The notes beneath the pieces were generated by a model. That model had not been told where the DNA came from. It searched no databases and saw nothing but the letters and a program-made list of their open reading frames with translations. A program made the position numbers and the translations under genes. A stretch of 64,000 nucleotides of DNA from assembly GCA_015847255.1 (NCBI GenBank), contig JADLZK010008236.1:1-64000 (forward strand). Reading direction: 5' to 3'. The DNA comes from Hyparrhenia diplandra. Taxonomy: Eukaryota > Streptophyta > Magnoliopsida > Poales > Poaceae. Numbering within the stretch: position 1 is the first letter of the stretch; the number at the start of each line of letters is the position of its first letter. Of this stretch, positions 45,729-58,230 are shown piece by piece.

Positions 45729-47061
45729 TTAGGGTTGAAAAAGTCAAACAAATTATAATTTAAAACAGAGGAAGTATATTGGATAGCCTATTATAACTTT
45801 AGTATTAACTATGCAAACATTCAAGGTCATTTAAAAATTCTAAAATTTGAATTTCAAAATTCGCAAAACCTAAAACACATATTTGGTACTCTAATTAAAT
45901 GACTTCAAATAAAAAGATTCAACCACAAAGTTGTAGATTGTATTGAGAACTATAACTTTAGTTATCGAGCATGTCAACATCTGAGATTGTTTGCAAGTTT
46001 TAAATTTTTGAATTTAAACTTAAAACCATATTTTGGACTCTAAATGGTTTTAAATAAAAAACATCCTAATCACTAAGCTGTATAGATCGTGTCAAATGTC
46101 TATAATTTCAATATAGTAACTATTTCTAGAGACCGATCTTAATATGTTGTTCTTTGTAATTGATTTTCAATCTTAGAGTGTCCATCTTTGTAAGTAATTT
46201 TTAAAGGCGTCTAAAGATTGCCTCACCAATTACAGAGGCATTCTTTTTCCACAACTCCAAAACGCCTGCAACATTGCTGCATGTCACCATGGCCATCTGT
46301 CATGCATCTATCCATCCATCTGTCTAGCTGGTCGTGCGGCGGGCACGTGGACACATGACATGCCATGCATGGCCCTCACTCGTGGACTGCACATTATCCT
46401 CACAACACTTCATTTTCATTCCATAAATTTAGAAGAGTTACAAGAGAGCATAAAACATAGCGATCAAGGGATATATGTGCGATTGAAAAAGCACAACCAG
46501 GGGATCAAATGGATCGTCGTGCATTCAACAATCCATGGATCGTGGACTGCAGATATGGCGTGTTTGGTTGAGAGCCACATTAGGAGAGCGAGAAGATTTT
46601 TAGAGACATATAAAAGTGTTTTTCAAGATTCAAACTCGACTGTGCATCACGTATTCACATATTAGTATTATATATACCACTCTATCTTCTTAGTTAAAAA
46701 TAATTTGTAATCTTGTATTAAATATTTTAGCTAATAAATAAATCAAAATAAAAATAAAAAAAATTAGCTACAAAGTTTTAAATCTTGTCAAGCGCAAAGA
46801 TTTTGGTACAGGATATGTCTCGATCAGAGATTGCTTGAAAAAATTAAAATTTGAATCTCAAAATATGTTAATTTAAATTAAACATGTGAGACGCTAAAGG
46901 ACTTTAATTAAAAACTTACAAATGGTAAACATGTAGATTTAATCGCCTACTATATAACTTTGGTATTAACTATGTAAACATTCAAGGTCATTTACAAATT
47001 GAAAAATGTTGAATTTCAAAATTATGAACCTAAAACATGTACCGGGATCTAAATGACTTCG
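45729..47061. repeat. Duplicated segment, unit 1 right part
   Basis: AT-rich non-coding DNA, collinear with 55027-56345 and partly with 53309-54080. A block around 46260-46560 (CACCATGGCCATCTGTCATC, CACAACACTTCATTTTCATT) is present in all three units. Its short ORFs differ between copies. Confidence 0.7.
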
Positions 47062-47926
47062 AAAAAAACTAAGAGCTTGACAGTCAGTCAATGGCTCCTT
47101 AATACTGACTCTCAGGTCCTGTTCAATCCACCTCTATCCATTGAAGCTCATCACCAGTTCATAATTTTATAGGATCTGAAAGGCAGTTATACTCCTTCTA
47201 CAGCAAATGACGTCTGGTCAACAGCTTGGGGGCCTTTCTCAGCCTCAAAGGTTTACAAACATCTCATGGGTCATCAGCAAGTGCCTTTGGCCTTCAAATG
47301 GCTATGGAAGAACTATTGTCAGCCAAAGCATATAGTGTTTTTGGCTGCTCTTGAATGACAGGTTAAGCATGAGGAACATCCTTGGGAGGAAAAATATGCA
47401 TCTGCCCTCATATGAATGTGTTTTCTGTAATCAAAATGAAGAAGAGACAGTTCAACACCTTTTCTGCACTGTCACTTCGCTGAGCAGTGTTGGCTTTAGG
47501 CTGGGATTCAGCTAAGTGGTCACCTTGACCTTCTCCAGGCCATTGACTTAATCAGGGCCCAGTCTCACCAGAACTTCTTCATGATCGTAATAATCATAAT
47601 GTGCTGAGCAATTTGGACTGTGAGGAATGATTTGATCTTCAAGGGTATCTCGGCAAGTACTGCTAGAGTCAAAGAAATTTTTGCCAAGGAAGTGAGGGTC
47701 CTAGCCCTGAGGGTTAAGACAAAGTTCAGAATAGCGTTTGACTCATGGATCCAAAATCTATTGTAACTTGCCTTTCTGCTTTCATTTTCCTTTTATCTTT
47801 CTTTGTTTCTTAGGCTGTTATCTTCTTTCTTTTTCCCTTTAAGGCTTGTATTTTGTGTTGAACTTTCATTTTTCAACAAATTCCCGTAGGGGCTGCCTGC
47901 CTTTCTAGTTTCATAAAAAAAAAACT
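47062..47926 (+). mobile_element. 5'-truncated LINE fragment with reverse-transcriptase zinc-binding region
   Basis: Flanked by AAAAAAACT (47062-47070 and 47918-47926). The homologous site at about 56330-56345 is empty. Broken frames read ANDVWSTAWGPFSASKVYKH, then FKWLWKNYCQPKH, then a C..C...HLF-like region, the signature of the C-terminal zinc-binding domain of plant LINE ORF2. The tail has the GTAGGGG...CCTGC hairpin (47886-47900) and oligo-A. Confidence 0.82.
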
Positions 47927-48218
47927 TTAACCCCAAAGTTGTAGATTATATTGAGAACTTTCTATAGACCATGTTTGTAGCAACGTACATTTGATGCAAA
48001 TATATGTTGTACAGTTGTACATTCATTTGCTGCAAGACAATATAGCAATCTATCACCGTCCAGAAAAAATAATGGTCCATATCCATGATCCAATGCACAC
48101 AAGAATTGTTAACTGTCGAGCATTGAGAAAACACGTTGGACTTGGTTCTTTTTAGCACTACCATACAAAATGTTCATTCAACAAACACTTTGCCTTCCCT
48201 AGCCTAATAAGCTGCAAA

Positions 48219-49090
48219 ATGTTCATTCAACAAACACTCCATTTGCAGCTTCGTCCCATTATGCAGGATCCATGTAGATATCGACATATTGTATGTAGCC
48301 TTATTTATCTCACTGTTACTCGCCCCGATATTGCCCATGTCGTCCATATTCTTAGTCTTTTTGTGAGTGCTCCAAAATTTGTTTATTTTGGCCATTTACT
48401 TCATGCCTTGCGATACTTGAGGGGGCCATAATCTCTTAGCTTATTCTATGCTCGTGACAGTCAGCTTCAGCTTTATGCTTACTCGGATTCCACTTGGGCG
48501 AGTGACCCAATAGATCGTTGCTCCATTTCAGGGTACTGTATTATTCTCGGGTCCTCTCCTATTGCATGGAAGTCAAAGAAACAAGCTAATATATCTCATT
48601 CTAGTATAGAGGTAGAACTTCGAGCACTTGCTACCACTACTTCGGAAATTGTATGGCTTCGATGGTTGTTGGCTGATTTCAGGGTTTCTTGTGATACCAC
48701 ACCTCTTCTATGCGATAATATAGGAGCTATACAGATTGCCAATGATCCTGTGAAGCCTGAACTTACCAAGCATATTTGGTGTTGATGCCTTCCTTACTCG
48801 GTATCATTGTAATCAGCATACCATTACCCTTCAGTATGTCCCATCTGAGTTGCAATTGGCCGATTTCTTCACTAAAGCGCAAACTAGAGAGCAACATCGA
48901 CTTTATTTGCTCAAACTCAATGCTTAAGATCCTCCATTTCCACCTTGAGTTTGAAGGTGGGTGTTAAGTGAAAGCCCATCTAATTCTACTGGCCCATATG
49001 TCCCATATGAGTTCTATATATAGGTCCACTAATGGAGTGATTATCATACTCTGAAAGTGTAACACAATTTTCAGTATCTATTCAAAGTGT
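48219..49090 (+). mobile_element. Copia pol fragment (RNase H end) with start of a 3' LTR, copy a
   Basis: Broken frames give the Copia motifs LIYLTVTRPDIAH, YSDSTWASDPIDRCS, WKSKKQANISHSSIEVELRA and LLCDNIGAIQIANDPV. The YSD and E/D positions correspond to a Ty1/Copia-type RNase H. A purine-rich TTTGAAGGTGGG then TGTTAAGTGAAAGCC at 48962 looks like polypurine tract and LTR start. There are several stops and no integrase. The same fragment lies at 56660-57500. Confidence 0.85.
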
Positions 49091-49640
49091 AGTATATATG
49101 GACACAATATGATGCTAGAGTATGTAAGATGATTAAAAATACCTCAGACTTGTTGTAGGGAGAAACTTTTCCATATTATAAAGTCGCAGATATGGTAGAT
49201 TTCCTAGCCTCTTGTGTTTAGCAAAGATGGCTCCCTCCTGGAACAGAAGAGGCATAGATTAGGGCATCTTACTCTACCGGTGAACATTACCCTTCCTCAA
49301 ACAGCGAACTTAGTACAATTTTTAGTATGGACACAACATGATGCTAGAGTATGTAAGATCATTAAAAATACCTCAGACTTGTTGTAGGGAGAAACTTTTC
49401 CATATTTAAAGTTCACAAAAATGTAACTCCATCCAATTGCAGAGTGGAATAGAAAACGATACTCAGGTTTGGTTAACGTGAGACTGATATTAGATACCAC
49501 CTAAACATATAACGCCATCCAATCTGCAGCCTGTCACTCTTTGCCTCTCTACTCCTGAGTATATTATTGTGATTTTTATGACATATTAGTTGCTCACTCT
49601 AACTTTGATATCTAGTATATCAAATTTGTATCTCTTTTAC
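49091..49640. repeat. Spacer with duplicated 80-90-bp block
   Basis: GATGCTAGAGTATGTAAGAT...AGGGAGAAACTTTTCCATAT occurs at about 49110-49180 and again at about 49331-49410; a related copy is near 57525-57595. No gene. Confidence 0.6.
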
Positions 49641-52600
49641 TCTGAGTTAAATGGATAACAGCCACAATAGAAGAGATATCAAGGTTCCTTTTTGGATCTT
49701 TTTTACATTAAGAAGTTCTACCCAAGATCTCTCGATAAATTTGCCTTCTTTCCCTCGGTTGTGGCCTCTAGTGGCTTGTTGTCTATTTGGAACATCAGCA
49801 TTTTGGATGGCAATATTAATCAAACTAACTCCTATGCAATCTCTGTCAAGTTCTTTGCAGGCTGGGTAACAGCTCCTTCTGTGTGAGCAACATATATGGG
49901 CCATCACAACCAACAATGAAACATGCCTTTATTACTTGGCTTATCAACCTTCACACATCTGCCTTTGATGAGTGGCTCCATGGTGGGGAATTTAACCTTA
50001 TTAGAAGCATAGAGTACAGAAATAAGCCAGGGAGAGATTTTACTGAAATGACCATGTTTAATGATTTAATATCTGATCTTGATTTGTCTGGAATCTTTTT
50101 CAGTGGCAGGGCATACACCTAGAGCAACATGCAACAAGACCCCCTTCTAGTAAAATTGGACTAGATATTCACTTCCTCAAGCTAGTCTATGATCATATAC
50201 CCTATGCAGTACACATTGGCACTTCTATTCCCAAGTCAACTTTATTCAGATTTGAGAATTTCTGGATTGAGCATCTTGGATTTTTTTAAAACTATTAGCC
50301 ACCACTGGAACAACTCTCCTCATTTTGTGGATGCTAGAAAGCACCTGCCCACCAAACTAAAACAAGTAAGATCTAGACAAAGAAAATGGAGCAAAACTCT
50401 GTCCAACTAGAGCAAACCGATCCACAATTGTAACTGGGTGTTACAACTCCAAGAAGGTCTTGAGGAGCAAAGGCCCCTATCCAGACTAGAAGCTACATTC
50501 AAAAGACTAGTCAAGAGTCACTTAACTTGTCTACTTGAACTGAAAAGGAAATAATGGCAAATGGCAAGAGAAATATGATAAAGTGGGTCAAGTTTGGGGA
50601 TGAAAACACTCACTTTTTTCACTTGACGGCTTCCATAGCACACCAAAGAAATTTCATTGTCTCCTTAACCGATAGTCAAGGTAATGTGCTCTTGGATCAT
50701 GAACAGAAAGCAAATCTCCTTTGGGCTACCTTCAAAGAAAGAATGGGCATTAGTGAGTATACTGGCATAACTTGCAATTTGTCAGAGCTACTAAATTCTC
50801 AAGACTGTCCAAAGCATAGATGCGAGACTTCGGTGTAGAAGAAATAGCTATAGTAATGAAAGAAATGCCCAACAACCATGCTCCAAGCCCTGATGGCTTT
50901 AATGGACTCTTCATCAAGAAATTTTGGAGTATTATTCAAGAAGATTTCAATATATTGTTCCAAGACTTCTCCAGCCATAATTCCAGCTTGGCTAGTATAA
51001 ACTCATCCTTCATAGCTCTTATTCCCAAAAAGGGCAGCCCGGAAACAGTAAATTATTATAGACCCATATCATTGATGAATCATTCTACGAAGTGCATCAC
51101 CAAGATTCTCTCAACCAGACTGCAATCAGTTATCTTTGAGCTCATCCATGAGAATCAATATGGTTTCATCAAGGGAAGAACCATCCAAGACTGTTTAGCT
51201 TGGGCTTTCCAGTTTCTTCACTTTTGCCATCACTCAAAAAAAGAAAAAATCATCCTAAAGCTGGACTTTGCGAAAGCCTTTGACAAAATAGAGCATCAGT
51301 TCATCCTAGACATCCTCAAGCACAAGGGTTTCTCTGAAAGATGGATTAACTGGGTTCACAATATCCTAGCCAGTGGAACCTCATCAGTAATCCTAAATGG
51401 CATCCTAGGGAAGAATTTCAGATGAAAAAGAGGGGTCGAGGCGGGGGTGATCCTTGGTCACCTCTCCTTTTTGTCCTAGGTACAGATCTCCTACAAACCT
51501 TGGTGAATAGAGCTTGGCATGATGGCCTGTTGGATCATCCTCTCACCAGTAATTTCCATGGTGATTTTCTAGTTATTCAAGTATGCAGATGATACTTTGC
51601 TTGTTCTCCCCTGCAGAGGAAACAACCCCTGGTTAATCAAAAATATCCTAAACACGTTTTCGAATCATCGGGACAGAAAGTCAATTTTGCAAAGTTTAAT
51701 TTAGTGCCCATCAACTTGAATTCTAGAAGAGTTGACTTATTAGCTACTGAGTTTTGGCTGTCGGGTTGGGTCCATGCCTTTCACATATCTTGGCCTACCA
51801 TTGGGTATAACTGAACCCAAGCATCATTGACTTTGCTCCTCTCATCAGTAGAATGGAAAGAAGGCTATCGGAATTAGCAAGCTTCTATCTTATAATGGAA
51901 GACTCATACTGGTTAATTCAATCTTCACTTTGCCCTTCCCACCTTCTTTATGTGTAGCCTCAAGCTACCACCTCAAGTAATAAAGCAGATAGATCATTTC
52001 AGAAAAGAATTGCTTGTGGAGTAAAGGGGATGCAGACAGAAAAGGGAGATGTCTAGTGGCCATGAAGTGGAGTTCATCTTACAAAACCTGAATCTAGATG
52101 AAAATGTGAATGACTCTTGGATATATTCTTGGGGCAGCAGCAAGAAAACATACAATGCCATCACAGGTACCAATCAATCTTCTCCTTTATTTAAATGGAT
52201 CTGGGCTTCTAATAATCTTGGGAATCAAAAATCTTCTTTTGACTTCTTGCTCGAGACAGACTCAACACTAGAAACATGTTGAAAAGAAAGAACATGCATC
52301 TTGATAGTTATAGTTGTGTGTTGTGTGACAATGACTGCGAAGAGACCTACCTACACCTATTCTTCAGCTGCCCATTCAGTAAAGAATGTTGATCCTCTTT
52401 GAATATCTCGTGGGACCTCAGTTTATGCCCTTTCAACATGCTACTGAAAGCAAGGAGGGGCTTCCCGAACATCATTTTCAGAGAGCTTCTAATTGTTGCA
52501 TGCTAGGTGCTATGGAAAACAAGAAACAAGATTGTTTTTGATAATGGACAAAGGAATGTTGATGAATGGAAAAGATCTTTCACAAAGGAAGTTGGTCTTG

Positions 52601-52787
52601 TTTGCATCAAGGCCAAGCCTTCAAGGGCAGTTCTACTTAAAATTTGGAGAGATAGCTATGTATAGGATGTCTTTTTCTTTTTTGGGCATTGTTGCCTTGT
52701 AATCTTTTGTTGTAACTATTCTTTCATTTAATTAAAAAAAATATGTCGGGTGCTCCCCAACCGGTTAGGTCAAAAAAAAAAAAAAAA
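49640..52787 (+). mobile_element. Degenerate L1-type LINE (ORF2: endonuclease and reverse transcriptase)
   Basis: From about 49690 the frames show endonuclease-type motifs (PSVVASSGLLSIW, YAISVKFFAGW, then MQQDPLL). An RT segment occupies 50820-51425, with RPISLMN, YGFIKGRTIQDCLAWAF and LKLDFAKAFDKI. The YADD catalytic box is at 51582-51593 in another frame. A zinc-binding region follows near 52180-52380 (FKWIWASNN, then CVLCD). It ends with the tail hairpin (52745-52762) and poly(A) 52772-52787. Frameshifts and stops throughout, no ORF1, truncated 5' end: not active. Confidence 0.85.
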
Positions 52788-54084
52788 ACGATCTCTCTAG
52801 CTGCTGCTAATCAGCGGAAAGCAAATGAGAAAGAAGTGATATAAAAATATATAAAGCCAGTGTGTAGCAGCTTTTGTTTGCATACTTTGCCAACTTAAAG
52901 ATATGAAGATGATGATGCTTTCGTTGCGAGAGAAGTTCTAACTACAAAGTTTTAAATCAATTTCAAGCGCAAATCCGTGATTGTTCAAATATTTGAATCT
53001 CAAAAGAAGTGTATTTAAAGCAAATACTTGAGTTGCTAACATCTTCAAATAAAAAACATATCATAAACAGTACTCCATCCGTTCCAAATTATAATTCGTT
53101 TAACTTTTTTCAACCCAAGTTCAACTACTCATCTTATTAAAAAAAATTGCTTAAAGTATCACTTATTTTGTTGTGCCATGCTTTATTAACAAAAAGTCCT
53201 TAAGAATAACTTAAATATGACTATATTTTCACAAGTTTTTGAATAAGACGAGTGGTCAAACTTGGGGTTGAAAAGTCAAACTAATTATAATTTAAAAACA
53301 GAAGGAAGTATATTGGATAGCCTATTATAACTTTAGCATTAACTATGCAAACATTCACTAAGCTGTATAGATCGTGTCAAATGTCTATAATTTCAATATA
53401 ATAAATTTATCTTCATCCATATCTATGGAAAAGTTATGAATTATTTTTTAATATAGTAACTATTTCTAGAGACCGGTCTTAAGATGTTAGTCTTTGTAAT
53501 TGATTTTCAATCTTAGAGTGTCCGTCTTTGTAAGAGATTTTTAAAGGCATCTAAAGATTGTCTCACCATTTACAGAAGCATTTTTGTGTATCTTTTCCAC
53601 AACTCCAAAACGCATGCAACGTTGCTGCATGTCACCATGGCCATCTGTCATCTATCCATCCATCTGTCTAGCTGGTCGTGCGACACGTGGACACATGACA
53701 TGGCATGCATGTCCCTCACTTGGGGACCGCACATTATCCTCACAACACTTCATTTTTCATTCCGTAAATCTAGAAGAGTTACAAGACAAGACAACATAAA
53801 ACATAGCGATCAAGAGATATGTCTGATTTGAAGAAGCACAACCAGGGGATCAAATGGATCGTTGGTGCGTTCAATGCATGGATCGTGGACTGAAGATATA
53901 TGGCGTGTTTAGTTGGGAGCCACTTTAGGAGAGCGAGAAGATTTTTAGAGATATATAAAAGTGGTTTTAAGACTTCACATATGAGTATTATATATACGAC
54001 TCTATCTTCTTATTCAAAATAATTTATAATCTTGTATTAAATATTTTATCTAATAAATAAATAAATAAGCCAAAATGAAAAATA
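52788..54084. repeat. Duplicated segment, unit 2 (internally deleted)
   Basis: Begins directly after the LINE poly(A) with the unit 1 left end, jumps at about 52935 to the sequence of 43550 onward, includes the intact MITE (53073-53308), and then follows unit 1/3 until about 54084. Here it breaks into a LINE-tail remnant. Non-coding. Confidence 0.75.
53073..53308. mobile_element. Stowaway-like MITE, unit 2 copy
   Basis: TA-flanked, CTCCATCCGTTCCAAATTAT at the left and AAACAGAAGGAAG at the right. About 236 bp. Confidence 0.85.
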
Positions 54085-54121
54085 GGTCGGGGCTCCCCGA
54101 CCGGTTAGGTAAAAAAAAAAA
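54085..54121 (+). mobile_element. LINE 3'-tail remnant at a duplication junction
   Basis: GGTCGGGGCTCCCCGACC (54085-54102) is a perfect 8-bp stem, followed by GGTTAGGT and oligo-A, then the unit 3 left end. Only the last 30-odd bases of a LINE are present, without a target duplication. Confidence 0.75.
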
Positions 54122-56650
54122 CGATCTCTAGCTGCTGCTAATCAGCGGAAAGCAAATGAGAAAGAAGTGATATAAAAAAATATATAAAGCCAGTGTGTAG
54201 GAGCTTTTGTTTGCATACTTTGCCAACCTAAAGATATGAAGATGGTCATGCGGGCGGCCTGCTCTCGTATGTGCGTGTGTGTGACGAACATACCATATGC
54301 CCCCGTACATATATTGCCCACGCCGCGATCGAACGATTTCGTCAGCACATCCAGGGGATTGGCATGGATCGAGGGCCGGGTACGTGCGTAATGCAGAAGC
54401 ACAACCAGGGGAGGAGATGAGAAGATTTTAGAGATCGATGAGCAAGCCATCTGCCTGCGCTTGGACTAATTTAATATAAAGGGATTTGCTATTTTTCAGC
54501 TACCTCAAAAATAATACCAAGACTCAAACTCGATTGCATTGATAACCCCTGGCATCATGCATGTACTCAAAAAACTTTTATTATAAATATTTTATAATAA
54601 TCTTGTATTAAATATTTTAGCTACTAATAAATAAACTAAAATGTAGAGAAGTTCTAACTACAAAGTTTTAAATCAATTTCAAGCGCAAATCCGTGATTGT
54701 TCAAATATTTGAATCTCAAAAGATGTGGATTTAAAGCAAATACTTGAGTTGCTAACATCTTTAAATAAAAAAACCTATCATAAACATGTACTCCGTCCGT
54801 TCTAAATTATAATTCGTTTAACTTTTTCAACCCAAGTTCAACCAACTCATCTTATTAAAAAAAATTGCACAAAAATATCACTTATTTTATTGTGCCATGC
54901 TTTATTAACAAAAGGTCCTTAAGAATAACTTAAATATGACTATATTTCCACAAAGTTTTTGAATAAGACGAGTGATCAAACTTAGGGTTGAAAAAGTCAA
55001 ACAAATTATAATTTAAAACATTGGAAGTATATTGGATAGCCTATTATAACTTTAGTATTAACTATGCAAACATTCAAGGTCATTTAAAAATTCTAAAATT
55101 TGAATTTCAAGATTTGTAAACCTAAAACACATATTTGGGACTCTAATTAAATGACTTCAAATAAAAGATTCAACCACAAAGTTGTAGATTGTATTGAGAA
55201 CTACAACTTTAGTTATCGAGCATGTCAACATCTGAGATTGTTTGAAAGTTTTAAATTTAGAAATTATAGGACTCTAAATGGTTTTAAATAAAAAACTTCC
55301 TAATCACTAAGCTGTATAGATCATGTCAAATGTCTATAATTTCAATATAATAAATTTATCTTCATCCATATCTATGGAAAAGTTATGAATTATTTTTTAA
55401 TATAGTAAGTATTTGTAGAGACCGATCTTAATAAATTTGTCTTTGTAATTGATTTTCAATCTTAGAGTGTCCGTCTTTGTAAGTGACTTTTAAAGGTGTC
55501 TAAAGATTGTCTCGCCATTTACAGAAGCATTCTTGTGTATCTTTTCCACAACTCAATACGCATGCAACGTTGTTGCACATGTCACCATGGCCATCTGTCA
55601 TCTATCCATCCATCTATCTAGCTCTGGTCATGCGGCGGGCACGTGGACACATGACATGGCATGCATGTCCCTCACTCGGGGATTGCACATTATCCTCACA
55701 GCACTTCATTTTCATTCCATAAATTTAGAAGAGTTACAAGAGAGCATAAAACTAGCGATCAAGCGATATGTCAGATTTGAAGAAGCACAACCAGGGGATC
55801 AAATGGATAGTCGGTGCATTCAATGCATGGATCGTGGACTGAAGATATATGGCGTGTTTAGTTGGGAGTCACTTTAGAAGAGTGAGAAGATTTTTTAGAG
55901 ATATATAAAAGTGTTTTTTTAAGACTTCACATATGAGTATTATATATACGACTCTATCTTCTTATTCAAAATAATTTATAATCTTGTATTAAATATTTTA
56001 TCTAATAAATAAATAAATAAGCCAAAATGAAAAAATAGCTACAAATTTTTAAATCTTGTCAAGCGCAAATATTTTGTACAGGATATATCTCCATCAGAGA
56101 TGGCTTGAAAAAAATTAAAAATTGAATCTCAAAATATGTTAATTTAAATTTAACACGTGAGATGCTAAAGGACTTTAAATAAAAACTTACAAATGGTAAA
56201 CATGTAGATCGAATCGCATACTATATAACTTCGGTATTAACTATGTAAACATTCAAGGTCATTTACAAATTGAAAAATGTTGAATTTCAAAATTATGAAC
56301 CTAAAACACGTACTGGGATCTAAATGACTTCGGAAAAAAAACTTTTGAACCACAAAGTTGTAGATTATATTGAGAACTTGCTATAGACTATGTTTGTAAC
56401 AATGTACATTTGATGCAAATATATGTTGTATACATTCATTTGATGCAAGACAATGTAGCAATCTATCACCATCTAGAAAAATGATGGTCCATATCCATTA
56501 TCCAATGCACACAAGAACTATTAACTGTCGAGCATCGAGAAAAACACGCCGGACCTGGTTCTTTTAGCACTACCATACAAAATGTTCATTCATCGACACT
56601 CCATATGAATAGTTGTCTTCCCTAGCCTAATAAGCTGCAAAATGTTCATT
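54122..56650. repeat. Duplicated segment, unit 3
   Basis: Collinear with unit 1 but lacking the 41.66-43.38 kb accessory stretch, the SINE-like insert, the LTR element and the truncated LINE, so it serves as the empty-site reference. Non-coding; short ORFs are not frame-conserved. Confidence 0.75.
54791..55027. mobile_element. Stowaway-like MITE, unit 3 copy
   Basis: TA-flanked, CTCCGTCCGTTCTAAATTAT at the left and TTTAAAACATTGGAAG at the right. 237 bp. Confidence 0.85.
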
Positions 56651-56659
56651 CAACAAACA

Positions 56660-57500
56660 CTCCATTTGCAGCTTCATCCCACTATTCAGGATCCATCTAG
56701 ATATCGACATATTGTGTGCAACCTTATTTATCTCACTGTTACTCGCCCGATATTGCCCATGTCGTCCATATTCTTAGTTTGTTTGTGAGCGCTCCTAAAT
56801 TTGTTCATTTTTGCCATTTACTTCGTGCCTTGCGATACTTGAGGGAGTCATAATCTCTTAGTTTATTCTATGCTCATGACAGTGAGCTTCAGCTTCGAAT
56901 TCCACTTGGGCGAGTGACCCAACAGATCGTCGCTCCATTTCAGGGTATCAGTATTATTCTCGGGTCCCCTCCTATTGCATGGAAGTCAAAGAAACAAGCC
57001 GCTATATCCCATTCTAGTATAGAGGTAGAACTTCGAGCACCTGCCACCACTACTTCAGAAATTGTAAGGCTTCGATGGTTGTTGGCTGATTTTGGGTTTT
57101 CTTGTGATGCTACCACACCTCTTCTATGCGATAATATAGGAGATATACAAATTGCCAATGATCCTGTGAAGCATGAACTTACCAAGCATATTTGGTGTTG
57201 ATGCCTTCTTTACTCAGTATCATTGTAATCAACATACCATTACCCTTCAGTATGTCCCATCTGAGTTGCAATTGGCCGATTTCTTCACTAAAGCGCAAAC
57301 TAGAGAGCAACATCGACTTCATTTGCTCAAACTCAATGCTTAAGATCCTCCATTTCCACCTTGAGTTTGAAGGTGGGTGTTAAGTGAAAGCCCATCTAAT
57401 TCTACTGGCCCATATGTCCCATATGAGTTCTATATATAGGTCCACTAATGGAGTGATTATCATACTCTAAAAGTGTAACACAATTTTTAGTATCTATTCA
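56660..57500 (+). mobile_element. Copia pol fragment (RNase H end) with start of a 3' LTR, copy b
   Basis: Same content and breakpoints as 48219-49090: WKSKKQAAISHSSIEVELRA and LLCDNIGDIQIANDPV, then TTTGAAGGTGGG and TGTTAAGTG (LTR start about 57379). It was copied with the surrounding segment rather than inserted independently. Confidence 0.85.
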
Positions 57501-57649
57501 AAGTGTAGTACATATGGACACAGTATGATGCTAGAGTATGTAAGATCACTAAAAATACCTCAGACTTGTTGTAGGGAGAAACTTTTCCATATTTAAAGTC
57601 GCAGATGATTTACGCCTATTCACATGGTCTCAAACCATAATGTCGCCCC

Positions 57650-57722
57650 CTCTCAATCCACTATCAAGCCCTCTCCTCTACTCTTCTCTCCTCTCCTCTC
57701 TCTCTCTCTCTATATATATATA
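57650..57722. repeat. CT/TA microsatellite
   Basis: CTCTCCTCTC runs grade into (CT)n and then (TA)n. Confidence 0.9.
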
Positions 57723-58230
57723 CATCTCTTATTTAGAACCACTAATTCGAACATTACTATAATAAGGGAGCATTGTAGTGAACATGAACAAGTGGTAGCA
57801 GAAAAACAAAAGGCACATTATAATGAACTTGAAGTACTAGCATGTATAGATGTTATACCACATTCAAAAATTCTCTTACAACAAATGCATGTCACAAAGA
57901 CAATGTCGCAATCTTGCACGAATCATCTAAACAAAAGATGGTCAATATCCAATGCATATCCCGTGCACATCCTTGATGAGATTTCTCACATCCATGCAGC
58001 CTCAAATATTTAAACCACCAATCAAAAATCAATAGGTTAGTCACTAGTCTAAGAGAAAAACAGATAAAGACAATAACATTGTGTAGCAACCGAAATTATC
58101 ATGTGGTTCTCATGGCGAGAATAAGTGGTGACACCAAGCTTCTTTGAGCAAAGATGTTCTTATAAAACAACCTTGTGTCTTTTTTCTTCCACAAAACACT
58201 TTTATTCCTCAAACAAGTGAATTGGGGTGG
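57723..58230. other. Spacer without gene
   Basis: AT-rich; nothing recognised on either strand. Confidence 0.4.

Larger units (their letters stand above)
43695..45774. mobile_element. Stowaway-like MITE split by a SINE-like insert and an LTR element
   Basis: The left part starts TA then CTCCATCCGATCCAAATTAT (43695); the right part ends AACAGAGGAAG then TA (45774). Uninterrupted copies of the same element are at 53073-53308 and 54791-55027. Here it is split by an insert at about 43804-43916 and by the LTR element at 43985-45728. Confidence 0.8.
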
